Shown here piece by piece: positions 17,218 to 25,782 of a stretch of 64,000 bases of DNA. Numbering within the stretch: the first letter of the stretch is position 1; the number at the start of each line of letters is the position of its first letter. The notes beneath the pieces were generated by a model, which saw only the letters and a program-made list of their open reading frames with translations, was not told the origin of the DNA and searched no databases. Origin of the DNA: Sunxiuqinia sp965230765 (GTDB taxonomy: Bacteria; Bacteroidota; Bacteroidia; Bacteroidales; Prolixibacteraceae); the NCBI GenBank assembly GCA_965230765.1, contig CBDDLR010000001.1, positions 2,666,001 through 2,730,000 of the forward strand, read 5' to 3'. The position numbers were made by a program, and so were the translations under genes.

Positions 17218-17712
17218 ATGTTAAGATATTCTTTTTTATTTGTTCTATTGACTTTTGCATTGATTTGTAATTCTCAAACAACTAATTTGGATAGTACTAA
17301 CAGAATAAAAGAAGCCCCAGAAAATTTAAAGAAAATCATAGAAAACATTAAAGAAAAATATAAGAGTGAAAACGAAGATTATTTGGAAATTGATGGGCTT
17401 GTGATTGACAATACAAAAACAAAAAGTGGGAGGGATTTTTACAACCACTTTTTCAATAATTGGGAATCACCTGCAAAGGCAAAAAATTTTTCAATTTATA
17501 TATCAGAGAAACCATATCGTTTATCGACAACAAAAATTGAAGTTAAGTTAAATGAAACTATGGTGTTTCAATCTTTTTTGCAACCTCGTATATCATTTAT
17601 TGAGAATGTAGCAGAATCAGCTGTTGAAAGAACTCGTCTGTACCTTATTAATTATGAGGAGATAGAGAGGCAGTTGGAAAGTGACGATCAAACAGGGACA
17701 GGAATTTATTGA
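17218..17712 (+). CDS. csgE: CsgE, curli secretion specificity factor
   Basis: Periplasmic protein that, in E. coli, caps CsgG and feeds it curlin subunits. A signal peptide (MLRYSFLFVLLTFALICNSQ) is followed by about 40 family-extra residues, then the CsgE core: LEIDGLVIDNTKTKSGRDFY, NNWESP, FSIYISEKP and VFQSFLQPR. These align with the E. coli pattern VPGLLTNHTVSSIGHDFY...WES...INERP...IFQTFLFP. At 164 aa it is a little longer than E. coli CsgE (129 aa). It starts 1 bp after the short curlin gene and 12 bp before csgF. Confidence 0.93.
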   Translation: MLRYSFLFVLLTFALICNSQTTNLDSTNRIKEAPENLKKIIENIKEKYKSENEDYLEIDGLVIDNTKTKSGRDFYNHFFNNWESPAKAKNFSIYISEKPYRLSTTKIEVKLNETMVFQSFLQPRISFIENVAESAVERTRLYLINYEEIERQLESDDQTGTGIY

Positions 17713-17724
17713 AAATAACTAGAT

Positions 17725-18150
17725 ATGAAAAAAGTATTTTTTATTTTAGCTCTATTGCTTTTAGTTGCTACTTATAGTTTAAGAGCACAAGATTTTGTTT
17801 ATACTCCCAAAAACCCAGCTTTTGGTGGAAATCCGTACAACTATAGTTGGCTATTGAGTTCAGCACAGTCTCAGGATACTTATGAATCGCCAGACAGTGA
17901 TAGTGATTCATATAGTCGATATAGTACGAATACACTTGAAGATTTTCAGGAAAGTCTTAACCGTCAGATACTAAGTCAGTTGTCAAGGCAAATCGTATCT
18001 AACCAATTTGGTGAAGATGCCCTTGAGAACGGAACTTATGTGTTGGGTGATTATCAGATTGATATTGGAGATGATGCTTCAGGAATAAATATTACAATTC
18101 TAGATACCCAAACAGGAGCCACTACTACAGTCACTGTTCCTAACTTTTAA
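17725..18150 (+). CDS. csgF: CsgF, curli assembly factor
   Basis: Surface-exposed factor that extends the CsgG pore and links nucleator to secretion in E. coli. A signal peptide (MKKVFFILALLLLVATYSLRAQ) is followed by the conserved start FVYTPKNPAFGGNPYNYSWLLSSAQSQ, the part that in E. coli inserts into CsgG. Then come the helix EDFQESLNRQILSQLSRQIV and the beta part YQIDIGDDASGINITILDTQTG. Length (141 aa) matches the family. It lies in the tight csgE-csgF-csgG string. Confidence 0.95.
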   Translation: MKKVFFILALLLLVATYSLRAQDFVYTPKNPAFGGNPYNYSWLLSSAQSQDTYESPDSDSDSYSRYSTNTLEDFQESLNRQILSQLSRQIVSNQFGEDALENGTYVLGDYQIDIGDDASGINITILDTQTGATTTVTVPNF

Positions 18151-18161
18151 GTTATATTTTT

Positions 18162-19532
18162 ATGCAGAATTTTATTATTCGGGCAATTGTTTTTTTTATC
18201 ACTGTTCTAGTAATGACAGCATGTGGCGCATATTTTAACCAACAGATGTCACCCAAACCAGCGACTTTGGGCCATGAGACTCCAGCAAAAAAAGATTTGT
18301 TATTGTTGCCAAAACCTCAGGAGAAAATTGTTGCAGCTGTTTACAAATTTAGAGATCAAACAGGACAGTATAAGCCTTCATCTACTGGAGCAAGTTGGTC
18401 AACGGCAGTTACTCAAGGGGCAACAACGATCCTTATTCGAGCACTTGAAGAATCTGGCTGGTTTGTTCCTATTGAAAGAGAAAACATGAGCAACTTATTG
18501 AATGAGAGAAAGATTATACGTTCCAGCAGACAACAGTATGAAGGAAATTCAAATGTTTTATTGCCACCTTTACTTTTTGCAGGAGTTATCTTGGAAGGAG
18601 GCATTATTTCTTATGAGACTAACGTAATGACAGGTGGAGCTGGACTTCGATATTTTGGCTCTGGTGTTTCAAGTCAATATCGAGAAGATCGTGTAACAAT
18701 CTATCTGAGAGCAGTTTCTACAAGCAATGGGAAAATCCTAAAAACAGTTTACACTACTAAATCGATTTTGTCTCAAGAAATTGATGTCGGTGTTTTTAGA
18801 TATGTAAAATTTAAACGTCTTTTAGAAGCCGAAACTGGCTTCACATATAATGAACCAACCGAGCTAGCGGTAACTGAAGCTATTGAAAAAGCCGTGGAAT
18901 CTCTGGTTATTGAGGGAGTTGAGGATAAGCTTTGGGTGTTGGAAAACCCTCAGGATACTTTAAGTAACTCCTTTATTAAATACAAGAATGATAAACAGCT
19001 TAGTTTAAGCACAGATCATATTGGGCGAAAATTTGAGAAAGTTTCAAAAAGAGGAAAATTCTCTTTGGGAATTGAAAGTGGAATTCAGTTTTATAATGGC
19101 GATTTTGAGACAGGTGGAATTCGTCCAGTTGGAACCTTTAATGTCAATAAGTCGATTAATAATTACTTTGGTTTAGAATTGGAGAATTCAGTTGGCTTGT
19201 TAAACTCTCCCAATCATTTTAACTCGCAGGTTACTGTATCTCAGTTAAATCTTAGTTACACCTTTGTGCCTTTTCAGAAAATTTCACCGTATACTTTTAG
19301 TGGTATTGGGATTATTCATGACTGGAAGAAAGATGTAGTATTATCAAATAGCAAATATGTTCCTTTGGTTAGTTTTGGCGGTGGACTTGAGTATGTATTC
19401 TCAAATCATTTTGCTGTTAACACTGAAGCATATTACAACTATTTCTTTAAAGATAAATTTGATAGTTCAATAGCTGGGTCATACAATGATTCAATGTATG
19501 GATTTAAACTTGGGTTAAAGGTATATTTTTAA
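18162..19532 (+). CDS. csgG: CsgG curli secretion pore fused to a C-terminal beta-barrel domain
   Basis: Outer-membrane lipoprotein pore for curlin export. Lipobox VMTAC (Cys21), then a CsgG domain to about residue 265 with strong family identity (LLNERKIIRSS, GAGLRYFG, GVFRYVKFKRLLE, KLWVLENPQD). The region aligning to the E. coli constriction loop (Tyr51/Asn55/Phe56) reads SSTGASW, with Trp79 at the Phe position. E. coli CsgG is 277 aa; this protein has about 190 extra residues (GKFSLGIESGIQFYN ... YGFKLGLKVYF) with alternating strands and a terminal Phe. That pattern is typical of an eight-stranded outer-membrane barrel. Nine such barrels would surround a CsgG nonamer if the stoichiometry is conserved. 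It starts 11 bp after csgF. Confidence 0.93.
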   Translation: MQNFIIRAIVFFITVLVMTACGAYFNQQMSPKPATLGHETPAKKDLLLLPKPQEKIVAAVYKFRDQTGQYKPSSTGASWSTAVTQGATTILIRALEESGWFVPIERENMSNLLNERKIIRSSRQQYEGNSNVLLPPLLFAGVILEGGIISYETNVMTGGAGLRYFGSGVSSQYREDRVTIYLRAVSTSNGKILKTVYTTKSILSQEIDVGVFRYVKFKRLLEAETGFTYNEPTELAVTEAIEKAVESLVIEGVEDKLWVLENPQDTLSNSFIKYKNDKQLSLSTDHIGRKFEKVSKRGKFSLGIESGIQFYNGDFETGGIRPVGTFNVNKSINNYFGLELENSVGLLNSPNHFNSQVTVSQLNLSYTFVPFQKISPYTFSGIGIIHDWKKDVVLSNSKYVPLVSFGGGLEYVFSNHFAVNTEAYYNYFFKDKFDSSIAGSYNDSMYGFKLGLKVYF

Positions 19533-19550
19533 TTGAAAACAGATAATCTC

Positions 19551-20204
19551 ATGAAAAGGATAAAAATTATAGCAATTTTAGCATTGATTGTATTTGTCGA
19601 ATCTTCTTGTGAAGAAGAAAAAGTTGACTTTGATAGATATGGTAGTTTGTCAGGAACCGTTGTCGATGGAGAATCTTATCTGCCGTTGAAAGGAGTTTTA
19701 GTTTCTACCAATCCGGCAAGTTCGTCAGTAATCACTTCTGATGATGGAACTTTTGAATTTTCCAAAGTATTAACGGGGGAAGTCACAATTACAGCAAGAA
19801 AGAATGATTACCTTACTCAGAATGTTTTGGTTTCAGTTTATGAAGATGAGCAAACGAGTTTAAATATGTATCTTGTCGAAGATGAAGATGACTATGGTTC
19901 AGTTACAATATATGATCCTGTACCTGGCAATGGAGCGGTTGATCAGCTTAGCTCCTTTACAATGAAGTGGAATGTTGACCAAAGTAAATCCAGTATTGAT
20001 TTAACTTATGATGTGTATTTATTTAGGTCGAATTCTACAACACAAATCTTGGTGGGAGAAGGGGTTGATGTTGAGGAAGTTATTGTTGATGATTTGGTTG
20101 ACAATACAACCTATTATTGGTATGTTGTTGCAAAATATAATGGAGATGTTGTTGCGAATGGGCCGACTTGGAGTTTTAAAACTGGAGATAATTCTTCAAG
20201 TTAA
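19551..20204 (+). CDS. Lipoprotein with carboxypeptidase-regulatory-like and Fn3-like domains
   Basis: 217 residues from ATG 19551 (an in-frame TTG lies at 19533). A lipoprotein signal ends in ESSC (about Cys20). A carboxypeptidase-regulatory-like beta domain follows (GSLSGTVVDGESYLPLKGVLV ... GTFEFSKVLTGEVTITARK). The last domain is Fn3/Ig-like and ends with the common YYWYVVAKYNG...WSFKTG pattern. It begins 18 bp after csgG and is followed by a terminator, so it is the last gene of the curli unit. It is not similar to CsgC, CsgH or CsgD. A role in anchoring or protecting the fibre is a guess from position. Confidence 0.8.
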   Translation: MKRIKIIAILALIVFVESSCEEEKVDFDRYGSLSGTVVDGESYLPLKGVLVSTNPASSSVITSDDGTFEFSKVLTGEVTITARKNDYLTQNVLVSVYEDEQTSLNMYLVEDEDDYGSVTIYDPVPGNGAVDQLSSFTMKWNVDQSKSSIDLTYDVYLFRSNSTTQILVGEGVDVEEVIVDDLVDNTTYYWYVVAKYNGDVVANGPTWSFKTGDNSSS

Positions 20205-20232
20205 TCCAGCCATGTTAGTTCCAGAATGGTAT

Positions 20233-20266
20233 AAACAAAGGCTTGCATTTGCAAGCCTTTGTTGTA
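20233..20266. terminator. Terminator between the curli locus and cysN
   Basis: 12-bp stem ACAAAGGCTTGC / GCAAGCCTTTGT (20235-20246 and 20251-20262, loop ATTT). It lies between convergent genes and probably works in both directions. Near-identical to the hairpin at 11176-11206. Confidence 0.85.
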
Positions 20267-20267
20267 T

Positions 20268-22181
20268 CTAGTGTAGTGGAAATATTTTGTTTTCCCGACA
20301 ATATTCGATAATCTTTTCAGGATTGTTGCCATTTTCTTTCGGGTCGAATGAAAGTGCTGCATCTTCCGGGACATCAAAATTTATATCAACACCTGGCAGA
20401 TATTCTACTGAGTTATCTTCATAAAGATCTGGCTTGTTTGTCTTACAGTACTCCAAATCTGCATCCATATAAAACATATGGAAACGTTCTTTGCCAATTA
20501 TATCGGCAACCTGATCACGGATATTTTTATCCGGGGAAATAAATGAGCAGATGGTAATAATCCCCTGATCATTTAAAAGCCTGCACACCTCTGCAACCCT
20601 GCGTAAATGTTCTGCGCGGTCGGTAGGAGAGTAATCCAGTTCTTTCGAAAGCCCTGAACGTACTGAGCTTCCATCTAAAAGTACAACGGTTGCTCCCATG
20701 TCAAATAGCTGCTTCTCAAGGCTGAACGCCAATTCATTTTTGCCAGAACCATGCAAACCTGTAATCCAAAGTGTAGCTCCAGATTGGTTGTATTTCTTTT
20801 GGTATTCCTCCGTTTTAACCAGTCCTTTTCCAGCCCTGATTTGCTTGCGGTCTGTTTCAGTAATTTTTGAAGGAAGATCATCAGAACTTAGCTTGTCGAT
20901 AATCATCCCAACTGCAACCGTATTGTGGGAAACCGGGTCGATTAATACAAAAGAACCGGTATTTTTATTCTTTTTGTAAGGATCGAAAAAGAGCGGTTTG
21001 TTGGTCGTTAAAACCGTGCGTCCTATCTCGTTCAGCTCGAAATGGTCAATCTCTGATTTCTGAAGTGTATTCACATCCACTTTGTAACGTATCTGATCGA
21101 TCCGTGCTTTAGTGGTATTGTTGGCATGCTTGATGAAGAAATGTGTATTTGGATCCATTGGTTTCTCATCCATCCAAACCAACATCGATTCAAAGTGGCG
21201 ATCAACTTTTGGCTTGTTGTCAGAGTAGACAATCATATCGCCACGTGAAATGTCAATCTCGTCTTCCAATGTGATGGTAACTGATTGCGGTGGAAATGCC
21301 TCTTCCAGATCACCATCATATGTTGTAATGCTTTTAATTTTTGAAGTTTTCTTTGAAGGTAGAACCAAAACTTCTTCACCTTTCTTAACGATTCCGGAGG
21401 CTACTTTTGTAGAGAACCCACGAAAGTCCCTGTCTGGCCTTAGCACATATTGAACAGGGAAACGCATGTCATCAAAATTCCGGTCTGAACTAATGTGTAC
21501 ATTTTCGAGAAATTCCAACATCGATGGGCCTTTATACCAAGGCATCCTGTCTGATGAGTCAACAACATTATCACCTTTCAATGCTGAAAGTGGTATGAAG
21601 TTGATATCTGGGATATCCAGTTGTGCAACAAAGTTTTTATAATCTTCACAGATTTGATCAAACACAGTTTGGTCAAAATCAACCAAGTCCATTTTATTCA
21701 CTGCTAAAACAACGTGTTTTATTCCTAGCATCGAAACAAGGAATGTATGACGCCTGGTTTGCGTGATCACACCTTTTGTGGCATCGATTAGAATAATGGC
21801 AAGGTTTGCAGTTGAAGCCCCAGTTACCATGTTCCGGGTATACTGCTCATGCCCGGGAGTATCGGCAATAATAAATTTGCGTTTGTTGGTGGAAAAATAG
21901 CGGTATGCCACATCAATCGTAATTCCTTGCTCCCTTTCGGCTTTTAATCCGTCAAGCAATAGGGCATAGTCAATGTCATCTCCGGCATGTCCAACTCTCT
22001 TGCTGTCTCTTTCCAATGCTGCAAGTTGATCTTCATAAAGTCGTTTACTGTCAAAAAGCAATCGGCCAATCAATGTAGACTTTCCATCATCTACCGAACC
22101 TGCAGTTAATAAGCGAAGCAAATCTTTCTTTTCGTCCTGGTCAAGAAATGCTTTTATATCCATTTTTTGTGTTGCTGTCAT
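20268..22181 (-). CDS. cysN: CysN (ATP sulfurylase GTPase subunit) fused to an APS-kinase-like domain
   Basis: Regulatory GTPase of ATP sulfurylase; with CysD it makes APS from sulfate and ATP. The G domain is intact: GSVDDGKS (28-35), DTPGHE (107-112), NKMD (162-165). Domains II and III follow to about residue 440. The C-terminal part (about 460-637) resembles APS kinase, but its P-loop reads GLHGSGKN (475-482) with Asn where Ser/Thr is normal. LDGDN of the family is LDGSS, and the usual lid/substrate segment after DPKGLY is replaced (NKPDLYEDNSVEYLPGVD). It may therefore not phosphorylate APS. Start at 22181; an in-frame ATG at 22163 is possible. A four-helix-bundle gene separates it from cysD. 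Confidence 0.93.
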   Translation of the reverse strand: MTATQKMDIKAFLDQDEKKDLLRLLTAGSVDDGKSTLIGRLLFDSKRLYEDQLAALERDSKRVGHAGDDIDYALLLDGLKAEREQGITIDVAYRYFSTNKRKFIIADTPGHEQYTRNMVTGASTANLAIILIDATKGVITQTRRHTFLVSMLGIKHVVLAVNKMDLVDFDQTVFDQICEDYKNFVAQLDIPDINFIPLSALKGDNVVDSSDRMPWYKGPSMLEFLENVHISSDRNFDDMRFPVQYVLRPDRDFRGFSTKVASGIVKKGEEVLVLPSKKTSKIKSITTYDGDLEEAFPPQSVTITLEDEIDISRGDMIVYSDNKPKVDRHFESMLVWMDEKPMDPNTHFFIKHANNTTKARIDQIRYKVDVNTLQKSEIDHFELNEIGRTVLTTNKPLFFDPYKKNKNTGSFVLIDPVSHNTVAVGMIIDKLSSDDLPSKITETDRKQIRAGKGLVKTEEYQKKYNQSGATLWITGLHGSGKNELAFSLEKQLFDMGATVVLLDGSSVRSGLSKELDYSPTDRAEHLRRVAEVCRLLNDQGIITICSFISPDKNIRDQVADIIGKERFHMFYMDADLEYCKTNKPDLYEDNSVEYLPGVDINFDVPEDAALSFDPKENGNNPEKIIEYCRENKIFPLH

Positions 22182-22231
22182 TCTCTTTTCAATTTACTTA
22201 CGTTTTTTCGAATAGTCAAAGCTTTTATGAG

Positions 22232-22621
22232 CTACTTCGTTTTCAGGTTCTCAGGTTTTCGTGTTTTCCAATTGTTCTCAACATATTGAATGAAGTTGTA
22301 TATTTTTATTCCTAATAAGTTCAGTTCTTCTGCAATCTTTTCCCATCCAGAGTTTGGGTGGATTGTCATTATAAACTCTGCTTGGGAGGTTGCCTCTAAG
22401 CATGATGCATGACTGAAAACTAGAAACTTTAAAAAATCTGCTTTGTACTTTCTTCTCCCGTAGCCTTCAACAATATTATCTTTTATTGATTGGCTGGATC
22501 TTCTTATCTGACTTCCTGTTTCAAATTTATCGGGATTTGAAAGAACCATGCTTAACTTGTAAATTTCAGTCGCTAGCTGAAAAGAAAGTTGGTATATTTC
22601 TAAATCCTTATAGCTCTTCAT
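22232..22621 (-). CDS. Four-helix-bundle protein of the S23 / 23S-rRNA-IVP family
   Basis: 129 residues with the family signature: KDLEIYQLSFQLATEIYKLS at the start, then SQIRRSSQSIKDNIVEGYGRRKYKADFLKFL and a helical C-terminus. Related sequences were first seen inside intervening sequences of 23S rRNA genes and also stand alone across Bacteroidota; function unknown. Here it sits between cysD and cysN, two genes that usually adjoin, so it was probably inserted. It is on the same strand and has 67-bp and 50-bp gaps around it, so cys transcription can pass through. Confidence 0.88.
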   Translation of the reverse strand: MKSYKDLEIYQLSFQLATEIYKLSMVLSNPDKFETGSQIRRSSQSIKDNIVEGYGRRKYKADFLKFLVFSHASCLEATSQAEFIMTIHPNSGWEKIAEELNLLGIKIYNFIQYVENNWKTRKPENLKTK

Positions 22622-22688
22622 AATGTTGGCGAGATAATTTTAATCTATTGTGATTGATAACCTGATAACAAAGAAAACCTGATAACTC

Positions 22689-23597
22689 TTAAAAATAACC
22701 CTCACGTTTTTTCTGTTCCATACTGGCTTCCTGGTCAAAATCAATAACCCGGGTTGTTCTTTCCGAAACAGTCACTGTCATCATTTCTTCAACGATTTTT
22801 TCAATGGTATCTGCTTCTGAATCAATTGCACCAGTTAGTGGGTAGCAGCCTAAGGTTCTAAAACGAACTTTTCTCATTTCTGCTTTGGCAGCCAGTTCTT
22901 TTGGCATTCTTTCGTCATCAACTAAAATAAGGTTACCATCCAGGTCAACGATTGGGCGTTCTTTTGCGTAATATAAAGGAACGATTGGAATATTTTCTAG
23001 GCGGATGTATTGCCAAATGTCAAGCTCGGTCCAGTTTGAAATAGGGAAAACCCTGATTGATTCCCCTTTATGGACTTTTGCATTGAAGATATCCCAAAGT
23101 TCAGGGCGTTGGTTTTTGGGGTCCCACTGGTGGAACTTATCCCTGAAAGAAAAGATTCTTTCTTTTGCCCTTGATTTTTCTTCATCACGGCGAGCGCCAC
23201 CAAAGGCAGCATCGAACTTGTATTTGTTTAGCCCTTCAAGAAGAGCCTGGGTTTTCATTACATCAGTATGCACCTTGCTACCGTGGGTAAAAGGGCCTAC
23301 TCCGGATTCAAATCCTTCTTTATTATAGTGTACGATTAGGTCCCAGCCCTTTTCTTTTGCATAATTGTCGCGGAATTCGACCATTTCTTTAAATTTCCAC
23401 TTCGAGTCGATATGCATAAGAGGGAAAGGAACTTTTCCTGGATAAAATGCTTTTTCAGCCAATCTCACCATTACTGATGAGTCCTTTCCAATTGAATAAA
23501 GCATTACGGGGTTCTCAAATTCAGCGGCAACTTCTCTAATAATCTGGATAGCTTCTGCTTCTAATTCCCGCAAGTGCGTCAAGTTGTATTGGTTCAT
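22689..23597 (-). CDS. cysD: CysD, ATP sulfurylase catalytic subunit
   Basis: Adenylates sulfate to APS, with CysN. It is a PP-loop enzyme: SIGKDSSVM at 35-43. Other conserved segments are FEMVEFRDNYAKEKGWDL-like sequence, the FGGARRDEEKSRAKERIFSFRD block and DIWQYIRLENIPIVPLYYAKERP. It ends in a basic EQKKREGYF tail, as in other CysD. Length (302 aa) is exact for the family. It lies downstream of the sulfate-permease-like gene on the same strand. A TATTTTTG box at 23665-23658 (minus strand) could give it its own promoter, with no good -33 element. Confidence 0.97.
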   Translation of the reverse strand: MNQYNLTHLRELEAEAIQIIREVAAEFENPVMLYSIGKDSSVMVRLAEKAFYPGKVPFPLMHIDSKWKFKEMVEFRDNYAKEKGWDLIVHYNKEGFESGVGPFTHGSKVHTDVMKTQALLEGLNKYKFDAAFGGARRDEEKSRAKERIFSFRDKFHQWDPKNQRPELWDIFNAKVHKGESIRVFPISNWTELDIWQYIRLENIPIVPLYYAKERPIVDLDGNLILVDDERMPKELAAKAEMRKVRFRTLGCYPLTGAIDSEADTIEKIVEEMMTVTVSERTTRVIDFDQEASMEQKKREGYF

Positions 23598-23708
23598 GTC
23601 AAAATAAAAAATTCAAACTAACGAGTTGCATTTATGAGTGCAACAAATATTCGCATGCAAAAATAGTTTATTCTGGCAATTTCCTGTATTATTTAGTCTG
23701 AATCTTAT

Positions 23709-25514
23709 TTAAAAAGGCCAGATGATTGGTATTAATATAATGGAGATAATGAATGCGAGAATGTTTAAAGGTAATCCGGTTTTTGTATAATCGCTGAATT
23801 TGTAATTGCCAAGACCTTGTACCAGTAGGTTGGTTTGATAGCCAATGGGCGTTGCAAAGCTTGCAGAAGCAGCAATGCATATGGTAATAAAAAATGGCTT
23901 TGGATCAACTCCTAATTGTGTTGCTGCTGAATATGCAATGGGAAACACGAGTGCTGCTGCCGCATTGTTGGTAATTAACTCAGTAAAAATCGTAGTAATT
24001 AAATAGATTGTTATCAGCACTCCCAGTGGTCCAAACGATTTTGAAAAATTAATGGCAGTCATTGCAATGCTGTCGGCTGCTCCTGAATTTTGCAGGGCTT
24101 TGCTCAGACCAAAGGCGCAGGCAATGGTGATGAGCACATCCCAAGAGATCGCTTTGGTGTATTTCCTATTCGGAAGAACATTGATCCAGGCCATTAAAAC
24201 AGCTACAATAGCAGCAAAATAAAACATGTCCAATTGGTTCCCCCCAACTTCAGGGAAATACCTTCCAAAGGTAGCGCCAATAATCATCAATAATACCAAT
24301 AACAATGCGAAGAGGCGTTGGCCTTTGTAGCGTGGTGGCGGAATTTCACCAATAAAAGAAGTAAGGTAAAAAACTTTTGATTCGCCCCAGTTTTTTATGA
24401 AATTTTCATTGGTAAGCAATACCAAACTATCGCCATCTTTCATCCTAACCGATCCAACATTGGTTGAAATTGTTTCACCATTCCGGTGCACTGCCAGTAC
24501 TTCTGCCTGGTAGTGGTTTAGAAAATCAAACTCGTCAATGGTCTGGTTAATACCGGGAAAACGTGGTGCAAGAACTGCTTCAATTTGTTTGATGTCAGTG
24601 CTTTTGTAAAACCGACCAAAGCCTTTTAAAGCTTTAAATTCAAGCTTTCGTTGGTTGATTAGGGTTTCAAGTATTTCATTTTTAACAGAAATAACCAAGG
24701 TGTCGTCTTGTTCCAGGGTGAACCTACCTTTACTGGTATCAATAGTTTCTCCTTCTCTTTCTATTGTTCGTATGATTACACCCTTTAACTGATGGGTGCG
24801 CCCGTTGTTAATCTCTTCACCAACCAGCGAACTGTTGTTTGGGATATTGGCGTCCAGGTAATATTCTTTATAATCGAGTCGGTTGCGCTTGTTTTTATGT
24901 TTTTTCCCCGGAAGAATTTTATGACCGATAAAAGAAAGGTACAAAAATCCGGCAAGGGCAATCCAGATACCCACTTTACCAAGTTCAAACATATGAAGAC
25001 CGGAAAGGTCATTTTCCAACATTAGACCATGTACTACCAAATTAGTAGAAGTGCCGATTAATGTGCAGATACCTCCTAGAATTGTAGCATACGAAAGAGG
25101 GATTAAAAACTTTTGAGGGGACAGGTTCATTTTTTCGGCCCATTTCCGCACCATTGGCGCGAATATAATTACTACGGGTGTGTTGTTTAGAAAAGCCGAC
25201 AAGGCTGAAACCGGTATCAATATTTTTGCCAGGGTTATTGGCATTCTTCCCCTGCGTCTTGGTAAAAATGCCCTGGCTAGTATGTTCAGAGCCCCGGTTT
25301 GCCTAACACCTTCACTAACCAAAAAAAGGACGGCAACCGTAAGCATCCCCTTGTTTGAAAAACCTGCAAGACTCTCATTTGTATTGATTACTCCCGTAGC
25401 CATTAATACAACAAGGGTTGAAAACAATAGCATCCCTGGACGCATCCAGTCGTTAACAAGGGCAACTATCATTATGAGAATTACACCAAGAACAAAGTAG
25501 CCTTCAAAAGTCAT
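23709..25514 (-). CDS. SLC13/ArsB-type anion permease with two RCK-C domains, probable sulfate importer
   Basis: 601 residues. It has hydrophobic membrane halves at the N-terminus (VLGVILIMIVALV..., FLNNTPVVIIFAPMV) and C-terminus (TTIFTELITNNAAAALVFPIAY, SFATPIGYQTNLLVQGLG). Two soluble RCK-C (TrkA-C) domains lie between them (about residues 205-275 and 297-375). The two NN-containing hairpin motifs (NNTP and NNAA) are typical of the divalent-anion/Na+ symporter superfamily. Members with this layout import sulfate or other anions; location before cysD and cysN supports sulfate. Start ATG 25514 is 20 nt downstream of a TATTTTTG box. Confidence 0.9.
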   Translation of the reverse strand: MTFEGYFVLGVILIMIVALVNDWMRPGMLLFSTLVVLMATGVINTNESLAGFSNKGMLTVAVLFLVSEGVRQTGALNILARAFLPRRRGRMPITLAKILIPVSALSAFLNNTPVVIIFAPMVRKWAEKMNLSPQKFLIPLSYATILGGICTLIGTSTNLVVHGLMLENDLSGLHMFELGKVGIWIALAGFLYLSFIGHKILPGKKHKNKRNRLDYKEYYLDANIPNNSSLVGEEINNGRTHQLKGVIIRTIEREGETIDTSKGRFTLEQDDTLVISVKNEILETLINQRKLEFKALKGFGRFYKSTDIKQIEAVLAPRFPGINQTIDEFDFLNHYQAEVLAVHRNGETISTNVGSVRMKDGDSLVLLTNENFIKNWGESKVFYLTSFIGEIPPPRYKGQRLFALLLVLLMIIGATFGRYFPEVGGNQLDMFYFAAIVAVLMAWINVLPNRKYTKAISWDVLITIACAFGLSKALQNSGAADSIAMTAINFSKSFGPLGVLITIYLITTIFTELITNNAAAALVFPIAYSAATQLGVDPKPFFITICIAASASFATPIGYQTNLLVQGLGNYKFSDYTKTGLPLNILAFIISIILIPIIWPF

Positions 25515-25533
25515 TTAAATGGAATTTGAAAAA

Positions 25534-25541
25534 CAAAAATA
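25534..25541 (-). promoter_or_regulatory. Possible -7 box of the permease/cys operon
   Basis: TATTTTTG on the minus strand, matching TAnnTTTG, 20 nt before the ATG. No convincing -33 TTTG at the right distance, so moderate support only. Confidence 0.4.
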
Positions 25542-25717
25542 AGCTATATTAATTAAATGTTAATGGATCGATATGCAAAATTATTAATTTCATGACTGTT
25601 GGATGTGTAAGGTTTTCATAATGAGCTTGTAGATTGTTTTTTAAATCTGGGTTTATTTAAAAAATAAGACGATAGAATTTGTTCCTGGAATAAAAAAAAG
25701 GAATTTGTTAATTTTTG

Positions 25718-25749
25718 TTTTGTCTTTTAATTTGAATAAACTATTTTTG
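25718..25749 (+). promoter_or_regulatory. Promoter of tRNA-Lys
   Basis: TTTTG (25718-25722), 19-nt spacer, TATTTTTG (25742-25749): a near-ideal Bacteroidota promoter. Predicted start near 25756, about 27 nt before the tRNA. Confidence 0.8.
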
Positions 25750-25782
25750 CACCGCCTTTAACCAAAAAGGCTACATAAGGAT

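Noticed and set aside
22232..22621. Part of a 23S rRNA gene with intervening sequence
   Set aside because: No rRNA sequence flanks it; it is a free-standing protein gene within the cys operon.
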